NCBI GenBank assembly: GCA_947456315.1 | Contig: CANGRU010000120.1 | Span: forward strand, 1-5,813 | DNA: 5,813 bases | Reading direction: 5' to 3' | From: Beijerinckiaceae bacterium | GTDB lineage: Bacteria; Pseudomonadota; Alphaproteobacteria; Rhizobiales; Beijerinckiaceae | Shown here: one piece after another, positions 1 to 5,813 of the stretch | How positions within the stretch are numbered: position 1 is the first letter of the stretch | Layout of the letters: every line of letters begins with the position of its first letter | Program-made: the position numbers and the translations under genes | The notes under the pieces: generated by a model | Database searches by the model: none | What the model was told of the DNA's origin: nothing | The model's input: only the letters and a program-made list of their open reading frames with translations

Positions 1-469
1 AGAGCCGCAAGGGCTCGCCGCGTGTGGCGACCGTTGCCACGCCACATAAGGTCAGCATCAGGCCGATGCCGCGCACAAGCCCGATCGGCGTGCCAAAGAA
101 AATCCGCGCGCCTGCGAAAATGAAAACAGGCGCAATGCCCTGCAAAATCGCCAGATGCATGCCGCTCGTATATTGGGCGGCAGTGAAATAGAGCGCCTGA
201 TATCCGGTGAAGCCAAAAGTCGCCATCAGCGAGATCATCAGCCAGTTTTTACGGATCAGCGGCCATTCGGCGGCAAAGGTGCGCCAGGCAAAGGCGAGCA
301 TCACCAGTGTGACGGAGCCCCAGCGGATGGTGACCAGCACCATGGGCGACAATTCCCCCACCGCATTGCGCGAGGCCACCACATTGCCCGCCCAAAATAG
401 GGCGGTGAGCAAAAGCATGATCCAGGCGCTGACGGGTGCGCGGCTTGTTTCGGCAGCTGGTTGGGTCAA
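1..469 (-). CDS. EamA/DMT-family transporter, N-terminal half (runs off the left edge)
   Basis: This is an inner-membrane permease of the drug/metabolite transporter superfamily. Such proteins usually have ten membrane helices in two EamA repeats and mostly export small metabolites or amino acids; the substrate cannot be told here. The visible 156 residues show about five hydrophobic segments (roughly residues 15-32, 43-62, 77-96, 103-122 and 130-148). They carry the family hallmarks LLLTALFWAGN with following ASRNAVG near the N-terminus, IRW at 48-50, and GYQALYFTAAQYTSG ahead of helix 4. The second EamA repeat lies outside the window. I chose the TTG at 469 (LTQPAAETSRAPVSAW) because it puts a normal short tail before helix 1. 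The frame stays open up to an ATG at 625 and a GTG at 586. That extension is rich in Gly, Arg and Pro, uses AGG, GGG and GGA codons rare in the neighbouring genes, and lies over a structured RNA on the other strand. An ATG at 418 is a shorter option. No candidate start has an outstanding ribosome binding site in a plausible protein context. Family is secure, start is not. Confidence 0.88.
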   Translation of the reverse strand, partial: MTQPAAETSRAPVSAWIMLLLTALFWAGNVVASRNAVGELSPMVLVTIRWGSVTLVMLAFAWRTFAAEWPLIRKNWLMISLMATFGFTGYQALYFTAAQYTSGMHLAILQGIAPVFIFAGARIFFGTPIGLVRGIGLMLTLCGVATVATRGEPLRL

Positions 470-641
470 GGGGCTCGGATCCGGTTGCGACTGCCTTCCC
501 GAGTGCCTGAGGCCGGCGGCTGATGCAAGCCCCTTGAGGCCGCTACCGGGTCGGCCCCGTCCCCCGCCTTCCCATGGCCCGGGCACGGTTTGCCTTGCCT
601 CTTGGCGGGCTTTTGGGTAATCCATTCTCGCAATGAGCCCC
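470..641 (+). ncRNA. ssrS: Candidate 6S RNA (ssrS-like rod-shaped RNA)
   Basis: The segment folds on paper into a long interrupted rod. The closing helix pairs 470-476 (GGGGCTC) with 635-641 (GAGCCCC). The next helix pairs 484-490 (GTTGCGA) with 628-634. A large asymmetric bubble follows, with 491-502 on the 5' side and 587-627 on the 3' side; the 3' side carries a small hairpin (594-599 with 604-609). The upper arm pairs 503-509 with 580-586, then 511-514 with 576-579 after a bulged A510, then 515-519 with 564-568, and ends in an apical region. This order of closing stem, open central bubble with a 3'-side hairpin, and interrupted terminal arm, at about 170 nt, is the known 6S RNA architecture. 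6S RNA binds sigma70 RNA polymerase by mimicking an open promoter. An intrinsic terminator follows directly on the same strand. Against the call: I see no convincing promoter upstream of 470, and the closing stem shares bases with the terminator. It could instead be a purA leader. No alignment was possible. Confidence 0.55.
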
Positions 642-662
642 GGCCTTTGTGCCGGGGTTTTT
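638..662 (+). terminator. Intrinsic terminator ahead of purA
   Basis: A perfect 7-bp GC stem pairs CCCCGGC (638-644) with GCCGGGG (651-657) around a 6-nt loop, followed by TTTTT (658-662). It is oriented on the plus strand, yet no plus-strand protein gene lies upstream of it within the window. It must therefore end either a non-coding RNA transcribed from 470 onward or an attenuated leader of purA. Its 5' arm (638-641) is also used by the proposed closing stem of the upstream RNA, so the two pairings exclude each other. Confidence 0.8.
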
Positions 663-724
663 GCTTGTTGGCGGTCTATAGGTCCGCGTGCGCATCAAGC
701 GTGATCTCGAAGAGCGAATTCATT

Positions 725-2020
725 ATGGCGAATGTGGTTGTCGTCGGCGCCCAGTGGGGCGATGAGGGTAAAGGCAAGATCGTTGACTGGCTGTCGATCG
801 AGGCGGATGTCGTTGTCCGTTTTCAGGGCGGCCATAACGCCGGTCATACGCTTGTCATCGACGGCAAGGTCTACAAGCTCTCGCTATTGCCGTCGGGCAT
901 TGTGCGCCCGGGCAAAGTGTCGGTGATCGGCAATGGTGTCGTCGTCGACCCCTATCACCTGATCAAGGAAATCGGCATCCTGCGCGGGCAGGGTGTGGAT
1001 GTCTCGCCGAAGAATCTCAAGCTCGCTGAAAATGCGCCGCTGATCCTCTCGCTGCATCGCGAACTCGACGCGCATCGCGAGTCGGCTGCCACCGGCGGCA
1101 CCAAGATCGGCACGACGATGCGCGGCATCGGTCCGGCTTATGAAGACAAAGTGGGTCGTCGTTCGATCCGCGTGATGGATCTGGCTGAGCCGGACAATCT
1201 GGATGACAAGATTGCCCGCCTGCTGGCCCATCACAATCCGCTGCGTCGTGGCCTCGGCTTGCCGGAAATCGCTGCGCAGCAGGTGCGCGATGAACTTCTG
1301 GCTGTTGCGCCCGAAGTGCTTCCCTACATGGATGCGACATGGGATTTGCTCGATTCCATGCGCCGTCAGGGCCAGCGCATCCTGTTTGAAGGCGCGCAAG
1401 GCGCGCTGCTCGATGTCGATCACGGCACCTATCCTTTTGTGACCTCCTCCAACACCACAGCCGCCAATGCGGCGACAGGTTCGGGTGTTGGTCCACGCGC
1501 CATCGGCTATGTGCTGGGCATTGCCAAGGCTTACACCACGCGTGTCGGCGGCGGTCCGTTCCCGACCGAATTGACCGATGAAATCGGCCAGACGATTGGT
1601 GAGCGCGGTCATGAGTTCGGCACGGTGACAGGCCGCGCACGCCGCTGTGGCTGGTTCGACGCTGTGCTCGTGCGCCAGACCGTGAAGACGTCAGGCATCG
1701 ACGGCATTGCGCTGACCAAGCTCGATATTCTGGACGGGTTCAAAGAGATCAAAGTCGCCACCCGCTATCTGCTGGATGGTCAGGAAATCGACCGTCTGCC
1801 CGCCAGTCAGGCCGCTCAGGCCCGCGTGGTGCCGGTCTATGAGACGATCGAGGGCTGGCAGGGGACAACAGCGGGCGCCAGGTCCTGGGCTGACCTGCCT
1901 GCCCAGGCCATCAAATATGTCCGGCGGATCGAAGAGCTGATCGGCGCACCTGTGGCTTTGCTTTCGACGAGCCCCGAGCGTGATGATACAATCCTTGTGC
2001 ATAATCCCTTCCAGGATTGA
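725..2020 (+). CDS. purA: Adenylosuccinate synthetase
   Basis: PurA joins IMP and aspartate using GTP to give adenylosuccinate, the first committed step from IMP to AMP, in the cytoplasm. The 431-residue product has the family's usual length. Visible motifs include the N-terminal GDEGKGK loop (residues 12-18) with catalytic Asp13, and NAGHT ending in catalytic His41. They also include the IMP-contacting [19 protein letters not shown] (from 221), [13 protein letters not shown], the VTGRARR substrate loop (301-307), and the guanine-recognising TKLD (331-334). The start ATG at 725 gives the canonical [15 protein letters not shown]; the frame stays open upstream to 590 but that extension is not PurA-like. 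The ribosome binding site is weak (a GAAGAG stretch about 12 bases upstream). CTATAG at 676-681 resembles a -10 box, but no matching -35 box is seen, so the promoter is unresolved. The gene is followed after 46 bases by a same-strand gene, probably in one operon. Nothing in the protein looks unusual. Confidence 0.98.
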   Translation: MANVVVVGAQWGDEGKGKIVDWLSIEADVVVRFQGGHNAGHTLVIDGKVYKLSLLPSGIVRPGKVSVIGNGVVVDPYHLIKEIGILRGQGVDVSPKNLKLAENAPLILSLHRELDAHRESAATGGTKIGTTMRGIGPAYEDKVGRRSIRVMDLAEPDNLDDKIARLLAHHNPLRRGLGLPEIAAQQVRDELLAVAPEVLPYMDATWDLLDSMRRQGQRILFEGAQGALLDVDHGTYPFVTSSNTTAANAATGSGVGPRAIGYVLGIAKAYTTRVGGGPFPTELTDEIGQTIGERGHEFGTVTGRARRCGWFDAVLVRQTVKTSGIDGIALTKLDILDGFKEIKVATRYLLDGQEIDRLPASQAAQARVVPVYETIEGWQGTTAGARSWADLPAQAIKYVRRIEELIGAPVALLSTSPERDDTILVHNPFQD

Positions 2021-2066
2021 GTTGCACGAGGCGTGAGTGAGAGTTCCAAAGTGATCAAGGGGCGCA

Positions 2067-3791
2067 ATGGCTGAGTATTACCCGTTGCTGGCAAGGGCTG
2101 TAGCCGCCCTGCCTAACTCAAATCCCGAGTCTCGCCGGGCGATCTATGAGCGCGCCCGTGCGGCGCTTCTGGCGCAATTGCGCGCCGTCCAGCCTCCCAT
2201 CGCCGAAGAAGATATCGAGCGTGAAAGCAGCATGCTCGATCAGGCTGTGGCCCAGCTCGAAGCCGAGGCCTCGGCCGCCGTTGCTGCGCAAGCCGCCGCT
2301 CCGCCCGTTGAGGCGCCAGCCAGTTCGCCACCGCCCGTGGTGGCCCCCGAAGTCACCACACAGCCTGAAGCCGTCAAACGCGCCGAGCCTTTGGTCAAGC
2401 GTCCCGATCCTGATGCTGCCCCGCCTGTTCTGGCTGCCCCGCTGCGTCCTTTGCCAAGCGTGCCCGGTTTGCCGCCGCGCCCTGTCAGTGAAAAGGGCCC
2501 CGGCGCCTTGGAGGCCGCGCGCCAGCGCCTCGCCAATCTGGCTCGTTCCGCCTCGTCGCGTCCGGCCTCGCGTGTTGTTGTGCCGCCGCCTCTTAATCCG
2601 CCGCCATTTGATTCCTCCAAGCCCAGTGTGGCCTTCACTGTGCCGGTCCCCGGGGCTCGTTCCGCGGCCTCTCAGGCGGACGACCTCCCGCGTGATGTGG
2701 TCGAGGACAAGTCGGCAGCTGACATGCCGGCAACAGATCTGCCTGCAACAGATTTCCCAGCGCAAAATGCAATGAGCGATGCACCAGCTGCCGATGGGCA
2801 GGGTGATGCCTCGGCTCTGGTATTGCGCAAATATGGCCCGCGTGCGGAGGCCGCCGCGATGGCTGCTGATGCCGCAGTGTCGGATGGCTTGTCTGAACAA
2901 GTCGAGACACAGGACGCTGAAGACGACAGCGCGACACGCGCCCCCTCGCATCCCGCAGCTCCGCTGCCTGCAATGGAAAAGACGCGCAATTTGCGCCCGA
3001 TCCTGATCGGCCTTCCGGTCATTCTCGTCGTCGCGGCCATTGCAGTCTTTGCTTACATGCGCCGTGACAATCCCGATGATATGGCGCGTTTGCGTCCCGC
3101 ACCGGGGGCTGAAACGAGCGAAGTGCCGCAGGGCAAAATCGTAGAGCGCATCGGTGGTGGTCCGGCTCCGGTCCAGCGCCCCAGCACAAATCCTGTGGCG
3201 CCTGCCGTTCCCCAGATCCAGCAAAGCGCACCCGCTACGGCTGGCACGCCTGTTGCCCAGCGCGCAGCCATGTTGGTGGATGCGCCTGACGATCCCGATC
3301 GTGTCAAAACCTTTGTCGGCAACGTTGTCTGGCGTCTGGACAATGTCAGCCGTGGCCCGGGCCAAGCTTTGGCAGTGGGTGTGCGCGCCGAGATCGATTT
3401 GCCGGAAGCCAAGATGAAAGCTGTCATGCTCATCCAGAAAAACACGGATGAGACGTTGCCGGCTTCGCATACGATTGAATTGCGCTTTATTCCGGCGGAA
3501 GGCAGTCCGGTGCCGAGCGTTTTGCAAATCCAGACACCGCTTTTGCGCCGTGAAGACACGCCGTCAGGCGACCCGCTTCTGGGTGTGCCCGCGCCAATCA
3601 TGAGCAATTTTTTCCTGGTTGGTTTGGCGCGTGGCGATGCCGCTCTATCGCGCAATGTCGATCTGATCCGCACGCGCGGCTGGTTCGATGTGCCCATGCT
3701 CTTGTCGGATCAGCGCCTCGCCAAGATCACCTTTGAAAAAGGCTCCGCTGGCGAGCGGATTATCAATGAAGCATTTGATGCCTGGAAGTGA
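2067..3791 (+). CDS. Conserved-type hypothetical protein: long Pro/Ala-rich region, one TM helix, globular C-terminal domain
   Basis: I cannot name a function for this 574-residue protein. A good ribosome binding site (AAGGGG at 2057-2062, four bases before the ATG) sets the start. Residues 1 to about 75 look helical and charged (MAEYYPLLARAVAAL; a YERARAALLAQL stretch; then an Ala/Glu-rich helix). Residues 76-300 are rich in Pro, Ala and Ser, low in complexity and probably disordered, with a short pentapeptide repeat near 219-233. One hydrophobic segment (311-331, PILIGLPVILVVAAIAVFAY) is flanked by basic residues on both sides, so topology is not decided by charge alone. There is no N-terminal signal peptide, which favours a cytoplasmic N-terminus. 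After a Pro-rich linker, residues 402-574 form a folded-looking domain: FVGNVVWRLDNVS, alternating beta-like segments, SNFFLVGLARGD and a closing ITFEKG...INEAFDAWK. From memory, proteins of this layout sit between purA and rpoH in other Rhizobiales and remain hypothetical. It is probably translated from the purA transcript. Confidence 0.9.
   Translation: MAEYYPLLARAVAALPNSNPESRRAIYERARAALLAQLRAVQPPIAEEDIERESSMLDQAVAQLEAEASAAVAAQAAAPPVEAPASSPPPVVAPEVTTQPEAVKRAEPLVKRPDPDAAPPVLAAPLRPLPSVPGLPPRPVSEKGPGALEAARQRLANLARSASSRPASRVVVPPPLNPPPFDSSKPSVAFTVPVPGARSAASQADDLPRDVVEDKSAADMPATDLPATDFPAQNAMSDAPAADGQGDASALVLRKYGPRAEAAAMAADAAVSDGLSEQVETQDAEDDSATRAPSHPAAPLPAMEKTRNLRPILIGLPVILVVAAIAVFAYMRRDNPDDMARLRPAPGAETSEVPQGKIVERIGGGPAPVQRPSTNPVAPAVPQIQQSAPATAGTPVAQRAAMLVDAPDDPDRVKTFVGNVVWRLDNVSRGPGQALAVGVRAEIDLPEAKMKAVMLIQKNTDETLPASHTIELRFIPAEGSPVPSVLQIQTPLLRREDTPSGDPLLGVPAPIMSNFFLVGLARGDAALSRNVDLIRTRGWFDVPMLLSDQRLAKITFEKGSAGERIINEAFDAWK
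2721..2765 (+). repeat. Three 15-nt tandem units inside the hypothetical gene
   Basis: Three in-frame 15-base units (2721-2735, 2736-2750, 2751-2765) encode DMPAT, DLPAT and DFPAQ. The first two units differ at three bases and the third has diverged further. The repeat lies in the Pro/Ala-rich, probably disordered part of the protein, where small in-frame duplications are well tolerated. Confidence 0.6.
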
Positions 3792-3824
3792 GGGCTGACA
3801 GCCCGACACTGCGATCCCTTTAAC

Positions 3825-3855
3825 AAAATGGCGGGCCCAGGCCCGCCATTTTTTT
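3825..3855. terminator. Bidirectional intrinsic terminator between convergent genes
   Basis: A perfect 12-bp inverted repeat (3825-3836 with 3841-3852) has a CCAG loop and a GGCGGGC core. A T run continues to 3855 on the plus strand. The matching A run at 3825-3828 gives a T run on the minus strand. It lies 33 bases after the stop of the hypothetical gene and 30 bases after the stop of rpoH, so it can end transcription from both sides. A smaller hairpin (GGGCT 3792-3796 with AGCCC 3800-3804) just after the hypothetical gene's stop lacks a T run and is probably incidental. Confidence 0.92.
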
Positions 3856-3882
3856 GCGTTGTGATGCTTGCCCTGACGCGGC

Positions 3883-4800
3883 TCAAGCGCCGGGGCGTGC
3901 CTCGATCTGCTTGAGAGGGGCGGCAATGGCTTCGCGTTGCTCCATCCCCGCTTTCACCGCTGCTTGCACTTTTTCAAATGCGCGCACTTCGATCTGGCGC
4001 ACGCGTTCGCGTGAAATGCTGAACTCTTCGGAGAGCTCTTCGAGCGTGACCGGATCATCCAGCAAACGGCGCGCCTGAAAGATGCGGCGCTCGCGGTCAT
4101 TCAGAACCGACATGGCCGAGCGAAGCGCCGCCAGACGATTGTCGCTTTCTTCCTGTTCGACGAGGATGTTTTCCTGACTGGCGGAATCATCGACCAGCCA
4201 ATCCTGCCATTCACCGCCGCCTTCGCCTTCTGTGCGCAGCGGCGCATTGAGCGAAGCATCGCCCGACATGCGGCGATTCATGTCCACGACATCTTGCTCG
4301 GTGACGCCGAGGCGCGTTGCAATATGCGTCACTTGATCTGGGCGTAGATCACCGTCTTCCAGCGCCGAAATCTGGCTCTTGGCCTTGCGCAGATTGAAGA
4401 AGAGTTTCTTCTGGTTTGCGGTCGTGCCCATTTTCACGAGCGACCATGAGCGCAGGATGTATTCCTGGATAGAGGCGCGAATCCACCACATGGCATAGGT
4501 GGCGAGCCGGAAGCCTTTTTCAGGCTCGAACCGTTTCACCGCCTGCATCAGGCCGACATTGCCTTCCGAAATGACTTCGCCGATCGGCAGGCCATAGCCG
4601 CGATAGCCCATGGCGATTTTGGCAACGAGGCGCAGATGTGAGGTGACGAGACGGTGCGCCGCATCGCGGTCGCCGTGCTCGCGCCAGCTCTTGGCAAGCA
4701 TATATTCCTCTTGCGGCTCCAGCATGGGGAACCGCCGGATTTCAGCGAGATAGCGGGACAGGCCGCTCTCGGCAGAAATCATCGGAAGGGCAGCAGCCAT
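3883..4800 (-). CDS. rpoH: Heat-shock sigma factor RpoH (sigma-32), RpoH1-like
   Basis: This sigma factor directs RNA polymerase to heat-shock and stress promoters. The 305-residue protein has the full family layout: region 1.2 (LSRYLAEIRRFPMLEPQEEYMLA), and region 2 (about residues 50-120) with HLRLVAKIAMGYRGYGLP and RLATYAMWWIRASIQEYILRSWSLVK. The RpoH box, QKKLFFNLRK (130-139), separates RpoH from RpoD; in E. coli this region takes part in chaperone/FtsH-dependent control. Region 4 (about 228-282) contains VLNDRERRIFQARRL and the helix-turn-helix LEELSEEFSISRERVRQIEVRAFEKVQ. WQDWLVDD near 198-205 is typical of alphaproteobacterial RpoH. The start is the ATG at 4800, because GGAGGA at 4805-4810 lies four bases upstream. 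The in-frame TTG immediately before it would leave only one base of spacing. Many Rhizobiales carry two or more rpoH paralogues; sequence and neighbourhood here fit the RpoH1 type, by memory. The gene stands between the shared terminator and its own leader. Confidence 0.97.
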   Translation of the reverse strand: MAAALPMISAESGLSRYLAEIRRFPMLEPQEEYMLAKSWREHGDRDAAHRLVTSHLRLVAKIAMGYRGYGLPIGEVISEGNVGLMQAVKRFEPEKGFRLATYAMWWIRASIQEYILRSWSLVKMGTTANQKKLFFNLRKAKSQISALEDGDLRPDQVTHIATRLGVTEQDVVDMNRRMSGDASLNAPLRTEGEGGGEWQDWLVDDSASQENILVEQEESDNRLAALRSAMSVLNDRERRIFQARRLLDDPVTLEELSEEFSISRERVRQIEVRAFEKVQAAVKAGMEQREAIAAPLKQIEARPGA

Positions 4801-4804
4801 CAAA

Positions 4805-4810
4805 TCCTCC
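4805..4810 (-). promoter_or_regulatory. Ribosome binding site of rpoH
   Basis: GGAGGA on the minus strand, four bases (TTTG) before the ATG at 4800, is a strong Shine-Dalgarno sequence. It decides between the ATG at 4800 and the adjacent in-frame TTG at 4803, in favour of the ATG. Confidence 0.85.
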
Positions 4811-4878
4811 TGTTCGGGCCCCCCGGGATGGGCAGGTCCGTCTCCGGCCGACCTCGGTCGCGCTCGGCTCGGTCTTGA

Positions 4879-4907
4879 ATATAGTTTTGCTCAACCATGG
4901 CTAAAAG
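4879..4907 (-). promoter_or_regulatory. Candidate sigma70-type promoter of rpoH
   Basis: On the minus strand a CTATAT -10 box (4879-4884) stands exactly 17 bases from CTTTTA (4902-4907). The housekeeping promoter consensus reported for Sinorhizobium is CTTGAC-N17-CTATAT, so the -10 box and spacing match fully and the -35 box matches only in its first three bases. Transcription would begin near 4872 and give a GC-rich leader of about 70 bases before the rpoH ATG. Confidence 0.42.
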
Positions 4908-5022
4908 GGGGCGAAGCCACGGGGTTCGGAAATAATGAAAGATGGTGACCGGAGACCGTATCCGCCCCGAACAGCTCTAAAATTATTGTTTTATACTATT
5001 TATTTAGGTGTGCCTTACGGGT

Positions 5023-5053
5023 GCGGCGCGGGTGTTTTGAGGGCCCGTGCCGC
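5023..5053. other. GC-rich hairpin downstream of the rluD-like gene
   Basis: GCGGCGCGGG (5023-5032) can pair with CCCGTGCCGC (5044-5053) over 10 bp including one G-T wobble, with an 11-base loop. It begins 26 bases beyond the stop codon of the pseudouridine synthase gene. On the minus strand no T run follows the stem, so it is not a textbook terminator; it may block exonucleases or act as a weak terminator. Confidence 0.4.
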
Positions 5054-5078
5054 GGATTAAATTTTCTTCACGTTCCCG

Positions 5079-5813
5079 TCAGTTGGCAGAATCTGACCGC
5101 AAAGCCTCCAGCAGGGCCGCCAGTTCGGGCGGCAGGGGGCTTTCAAACTCCAGCTCTTCGCCGGTGATGGGATGGGCAAAGCCGAGGCGGGCGGCATGCA
5201 AAGCCTGACGTCCGCCGAGATTGGCCAGTGCAACCTTGGTCGCCTCACCCAGATGCAGAGCCTTGGTCTTGAAGCCCGCGCCATAGACAGCGTCGGCCAG
5301 CAGCGGATGGCCGACATGGGCCATATGCACGCGGATCTGATGGGTGCGGCCGGTTTCCAGCTGGCAGGCGATCTGCGTCACCGTGCTCGAACCCGAGGTG
5401 AATATTTCGCAGGTGCCCCAATGGGTGATGGCTTCGCGTGCATCTTCGCGCGTGGAGACAGCCATTTTCTCGCGATTGTGCGGATGGCGGGCAAGCGCTG
5501 CTTCAATCATGCCGGCGCGGCGATCGAGGCGTCCCCAGACAAAGGCGAGATATTCGCGTGTCAAAGACAGGGTGCGTCCGTGGTCGGCAAACAAAGCCGA
5601 CAAGCCCTGATGGGCTGCGTCGGATTTCGCCACAACCAGCAGGCCGGACGTATCTTTGTCGATGCGATGCACGATGCCGGGGCGTTTCACGCCGCCGATA
5701 CCCGACAGGCTATCGCCGCAATGGGCGATGAGCGCATTCACCAAAGTGCCTGTCTCATGGCCACCTGCGGGATGCACGACGAGACCGGCGGGCTTGTCGA
5801 TGACGATGAGATG
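5079..5813 (-). CDS. rluD: RluA-family 23S rRNA pseudouridine synthase, RluD-like (N-terminus off the right edge)
   Basis: Enzymes of this family turn specific uridines of 23S rRNA into pseudouridine; RluD acts on helix 69 (positions 1911, 1915 and 1917 in E. coli). The 244 visible residues cover the catalytic domain. They begin at the motif-I strand LIVIDKPAGLVVHPAGG, followed by the active-site motif GIVHRIDKDTSGLLVVAK with catalytic Asp at visible residue 52 (codon 5658-5660). The ETGRTHQIRVHMAHVGHPLL motif (RTHQIRVH at visible 156-163) and the late RQALHAARLGFAHPITGEE segment are also present. The missing part should be an S4 RNA-binding domain of roughly 70-90 residues. The LVVHPAGG and HRIDKDTSGL wording fits RluD better than RluA or RluC, but the paralogue choice is by resemblance only. 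The gene points toward rpoH on the same strand, about 280 bases upstream of it. The two are probably separate units, since rpoH seems to have its own promoter. Confidence 0.9.
   Translation of the reverse strand, partial: HLIVIDKPAGLVVHPAGGHETGTLVNALIAHCGDSLSGIGGVKRPGIVHRIDKDTSGLLVVAKSDAAHQGLSALFADHGRTLSLTREYLAFVWGRLDRRAGMIEAALARHPHNREKMAVSTREDAREAITHWGTCEIFTSGSSTVTQIACQLETGRTHQIRVHMAHVGHPLLADAVYGAGFKTKALHLGEATKVALANLGGRQALHAARLGFAHPITGEELEFESPLPPELAALLEALRSDSAN

Larger units (their letters stand above)
4811..5078. other. Intergenic spacer between the rluD-like gene and rpoH
   Basis: I see no protein or RNA gene that I can support here. The rpoH-proximal part (about 4811-4875) is very GC-rich and has repeated CTCGGTC words (4853-4859 and 4868-4874); it would be the rpoH leader. 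The middle holds the candidate rpoH promoter. A sharply AT-rich 32-base island lies at 4976-5007 with only four G or C bases; it includes TATACT on the plus strand but has no matching -35 box on either strand. A GC-rich hairpin at 5023-5053 lies closest to the end of the rluD-like gene. Confidence 0.6.

Noticed and set aside
155..620. Plus-strand open frames before purA (155-400 and 207-620)
   Set aside because: They are antisense to the EamA transporter, whose minus-strand translation is clearly a membrane protein, or run through the structured RNA. Their products are compositionally odd and lack motifs.
470..641. Cobalamin, TPP or SAM-type riboswitch, tmRNA or SRP RNA in the 470-641 interval
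   Set aside because: I looked for remembered core motifs of these classes on both strands and did not find them. The rod-like fold with a central bubble fits 6S RNA better.
590..724. N-terminal extension of purA from an upstream in-frame start
   Set aside because: The stretch crosses the terminator hairpin and gives 45 residues unlike any PurA N-terminus; ATG 725 gives the canonical start.
884..1612. Open frame of 242 codons on the minus strand opposite purA
   Set aside because: It lies wholly antisense to purA and shows no domain; the purA frame is certain.
2118..3527. Long open frame of 469 codons on the minus strand, opposite the hypothetical gene
   Set aside because: It is rich in Arg, Gly, Cys and His without any recognisable motif. 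It lies antisense to a frame with a good ribosome binding site, a TM helix and normal codon use, and is a by-product of GC-biased third positions.
4992..4997. TATACT as a plus-strand promoter -10 box
   Set aside because: No -35 hexamer lies 16-18 bases upstream, and no plus-strand gene follows.
5344..5731. Plus-strand open frames opposite the pseudouridine synthase
   Set aside because: They are antisense to a gene with an intact catalytic HRIDKDTSGL motif and lack protein features of their own.
1..5813. Mobile elements, CRISPR arrays, tRNA or rRNA genes, defence systems
   Set aside because: I saw no repeat arrays, transposase motifs, cloverleaf sequences or unusual gene cassettes; apart from the items listed, the window is ordinary core chromosome.

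Overview
The window reads as ordinary chromosome of an alphaproteobacterium, most likely of the Rhizobiales/Hyphomicrobiales. The evidence is a fairly high GC content, an RpoH1-type heat-shock sigma factor, a CTTxxx-N17-CTATAT promoter of the alphaproteobacterial type, and the gene order. From memory, a DMT transporter, purA, a one-TM hypothetical protein, rpoH and an RluD-like pseudouridine synthase lie together in Sinorhizobium and Brucella relatives. I do not assign a genus.

Layout from left to right. Bases 1-469 (minus strand) hold the N-terminal half of an EamA/DMT-family membrane transporter that runs off the left edge. Bases 470-662 (plus strand) hold no convincing protein gene. They can fold into a long, interrupted, rod-shaped RNA followed by a clear intrinsic terminator, which I read as a candidate 6S RNA (ssrS); a purA leader/attenuator is the main alternative. 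Bases 725-2020 are purA, complete and with all active-site motifs. A 46-base gap with a good ribosome binding site leads to a 574-residue protein of unknown function at 2067-3791, probably co-transcribed with purA. A 12-bp perfect inverted repeat at 3825-3852, flanked by A and T runs, is a shared bidirectional terminator. On the minus strand, rpoH follows (3883-4800), with its own leader and a candidate housekeeping promoter at 4879-4907. A spacer of about 275 bases (4801-5078) contains an AT-rich island and a hairpin. An RluD-like pseudouridine synthase (5079-5813, minus) runs off the right edge.

Functionally this is a housekeeping neighbourhood: AMP synthesis (purA), heat-shock transcription (rpoH), 23S rRNA modification (rluD-like), a metabolite exporter-type transporter and, if the RNA call is right, a global regulator of RNA polymerase. 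No mobile elements, CRISPR arrays, tRNAs or rRNAs were seen. The items most worth following up are the structured RNA between the transporter and purA, and the uncharacterised membrane protein downstream of purA.
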